A stretch of 6,004 nt of DNA from positions 1-6,004 of the forward strand of contig DAIDML010000002.1 of the NCBI GenBank assembly GCA_027449005.1. The letters run 5' to 3'. The DNA is from Erysipelotrichaceae bacterium (GTDB lineage: Bacteria > Bacillota_I > Bacilli_A > Erysipelotrichales > Erysipelotrichaceae). Position 1 is the first letter of the stretch. Each line of letters begins with the position of its first letter. A model generated the notes under the pieces. It searched no databases, was not told where the DNA came from, and saw nothing but the letters and a program-made list of their open reading frames with translations. Position numbers and translations under genes: made by a program. Positions 5,989-6,004 of this stretch are shown here, in pieces.

Positions 5989-6004
5989 GTCTTGTATCAT
6001 TAGC
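5979..6004 (+). CDS. start of an unidentified gene downstream of rnhC (cut by the right edge)
   Basis: Only eight codons are visible, reading M-S-M-S-L-V-S-L and then a partial GC. The case for a gene is the strong AAGGAGG just upstream and the open frame. It overlaps the end of rnhC by 10 nt from the first ATG, or by 4 nt (ATGA type) if the second ATG at 5985 is used, which implies translational coupling. Too little sequence remains to name it. Confidence 0.55.

Overview
The window looks like chromosomal housekeeping DNA from a low-to-moderate-GC Bacillota (Firmicutes). The grounds are an RNase HIII, a MutS2 and an amino-acid racemase of the glutamate racemase type, together with A/T-rich codons and strong AGGAGG-type ribosome binding sites. 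A wall-precursor gene (murI) and TGA acting as an ordinary stop at the ends of uvrC, the Smr ORF and rnhC argue against a UGA-Trp Mollicute. A lineage near Erysipelotrichia or another deep Bacilli-like group is possible, but this is only an inference.

The layout is very compact. From about 5077 leftwards on the minus strand runs one tightly packed gene series: cvpA (membrane protein), mutS2, a separate small Smr-domain ORF, uvrC, and the first ~45% of murI, which leaves the window at position 1. Junctions are a 3-nt gap, a 0-nt junction, a 4-nt ATGA overlap and a 23-nt overlap, so a single mRNA with coupled translation is likely. On the plus strand, rnhC (RNase HIII) diverges from cvpA across 44 nt, followed by the first few codons of another gene with a strong Shine-Dalgarno. 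The order rnhC / cvpA / mutS2 / uvrC / murI is a condensed version of the neighbourhood known in Bacillus and Staphylococcus (rnhC, zapA, cvpA, polX, mutS2, trxA, uvrC, sdh, racE/murI), with zapA, polX, trxA and sdh not present here.

Functionally the window combines nucleic-acid maintenance (RNase HIII removes RNA in DNA, UvrC makes the excision-repair incisions, MutS2 acts on branched DNA and/or collided ribosomes) with a CvpA-family membrane protein and cell-wall D-glutamate supply.

The main oddity is MutS2. Its ATPase, coiled coil and KOW-like region end in a TGA exactly at the boundary to the Smr domain, and the Smr domain continues in the same frame from the very next codon. The Smr part has a plausible start of its own with an internal Shine-Dalgarno, and has lost the family's LDLRG motif while keeping HGxGT. 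A second observation is that rnhC seems to have a promoter placed so that its mRNA would be leaderless. No mobile element, CRISPR array, tRNA or rRNA was seen, and no stretch over 50 nt lacks a gene.
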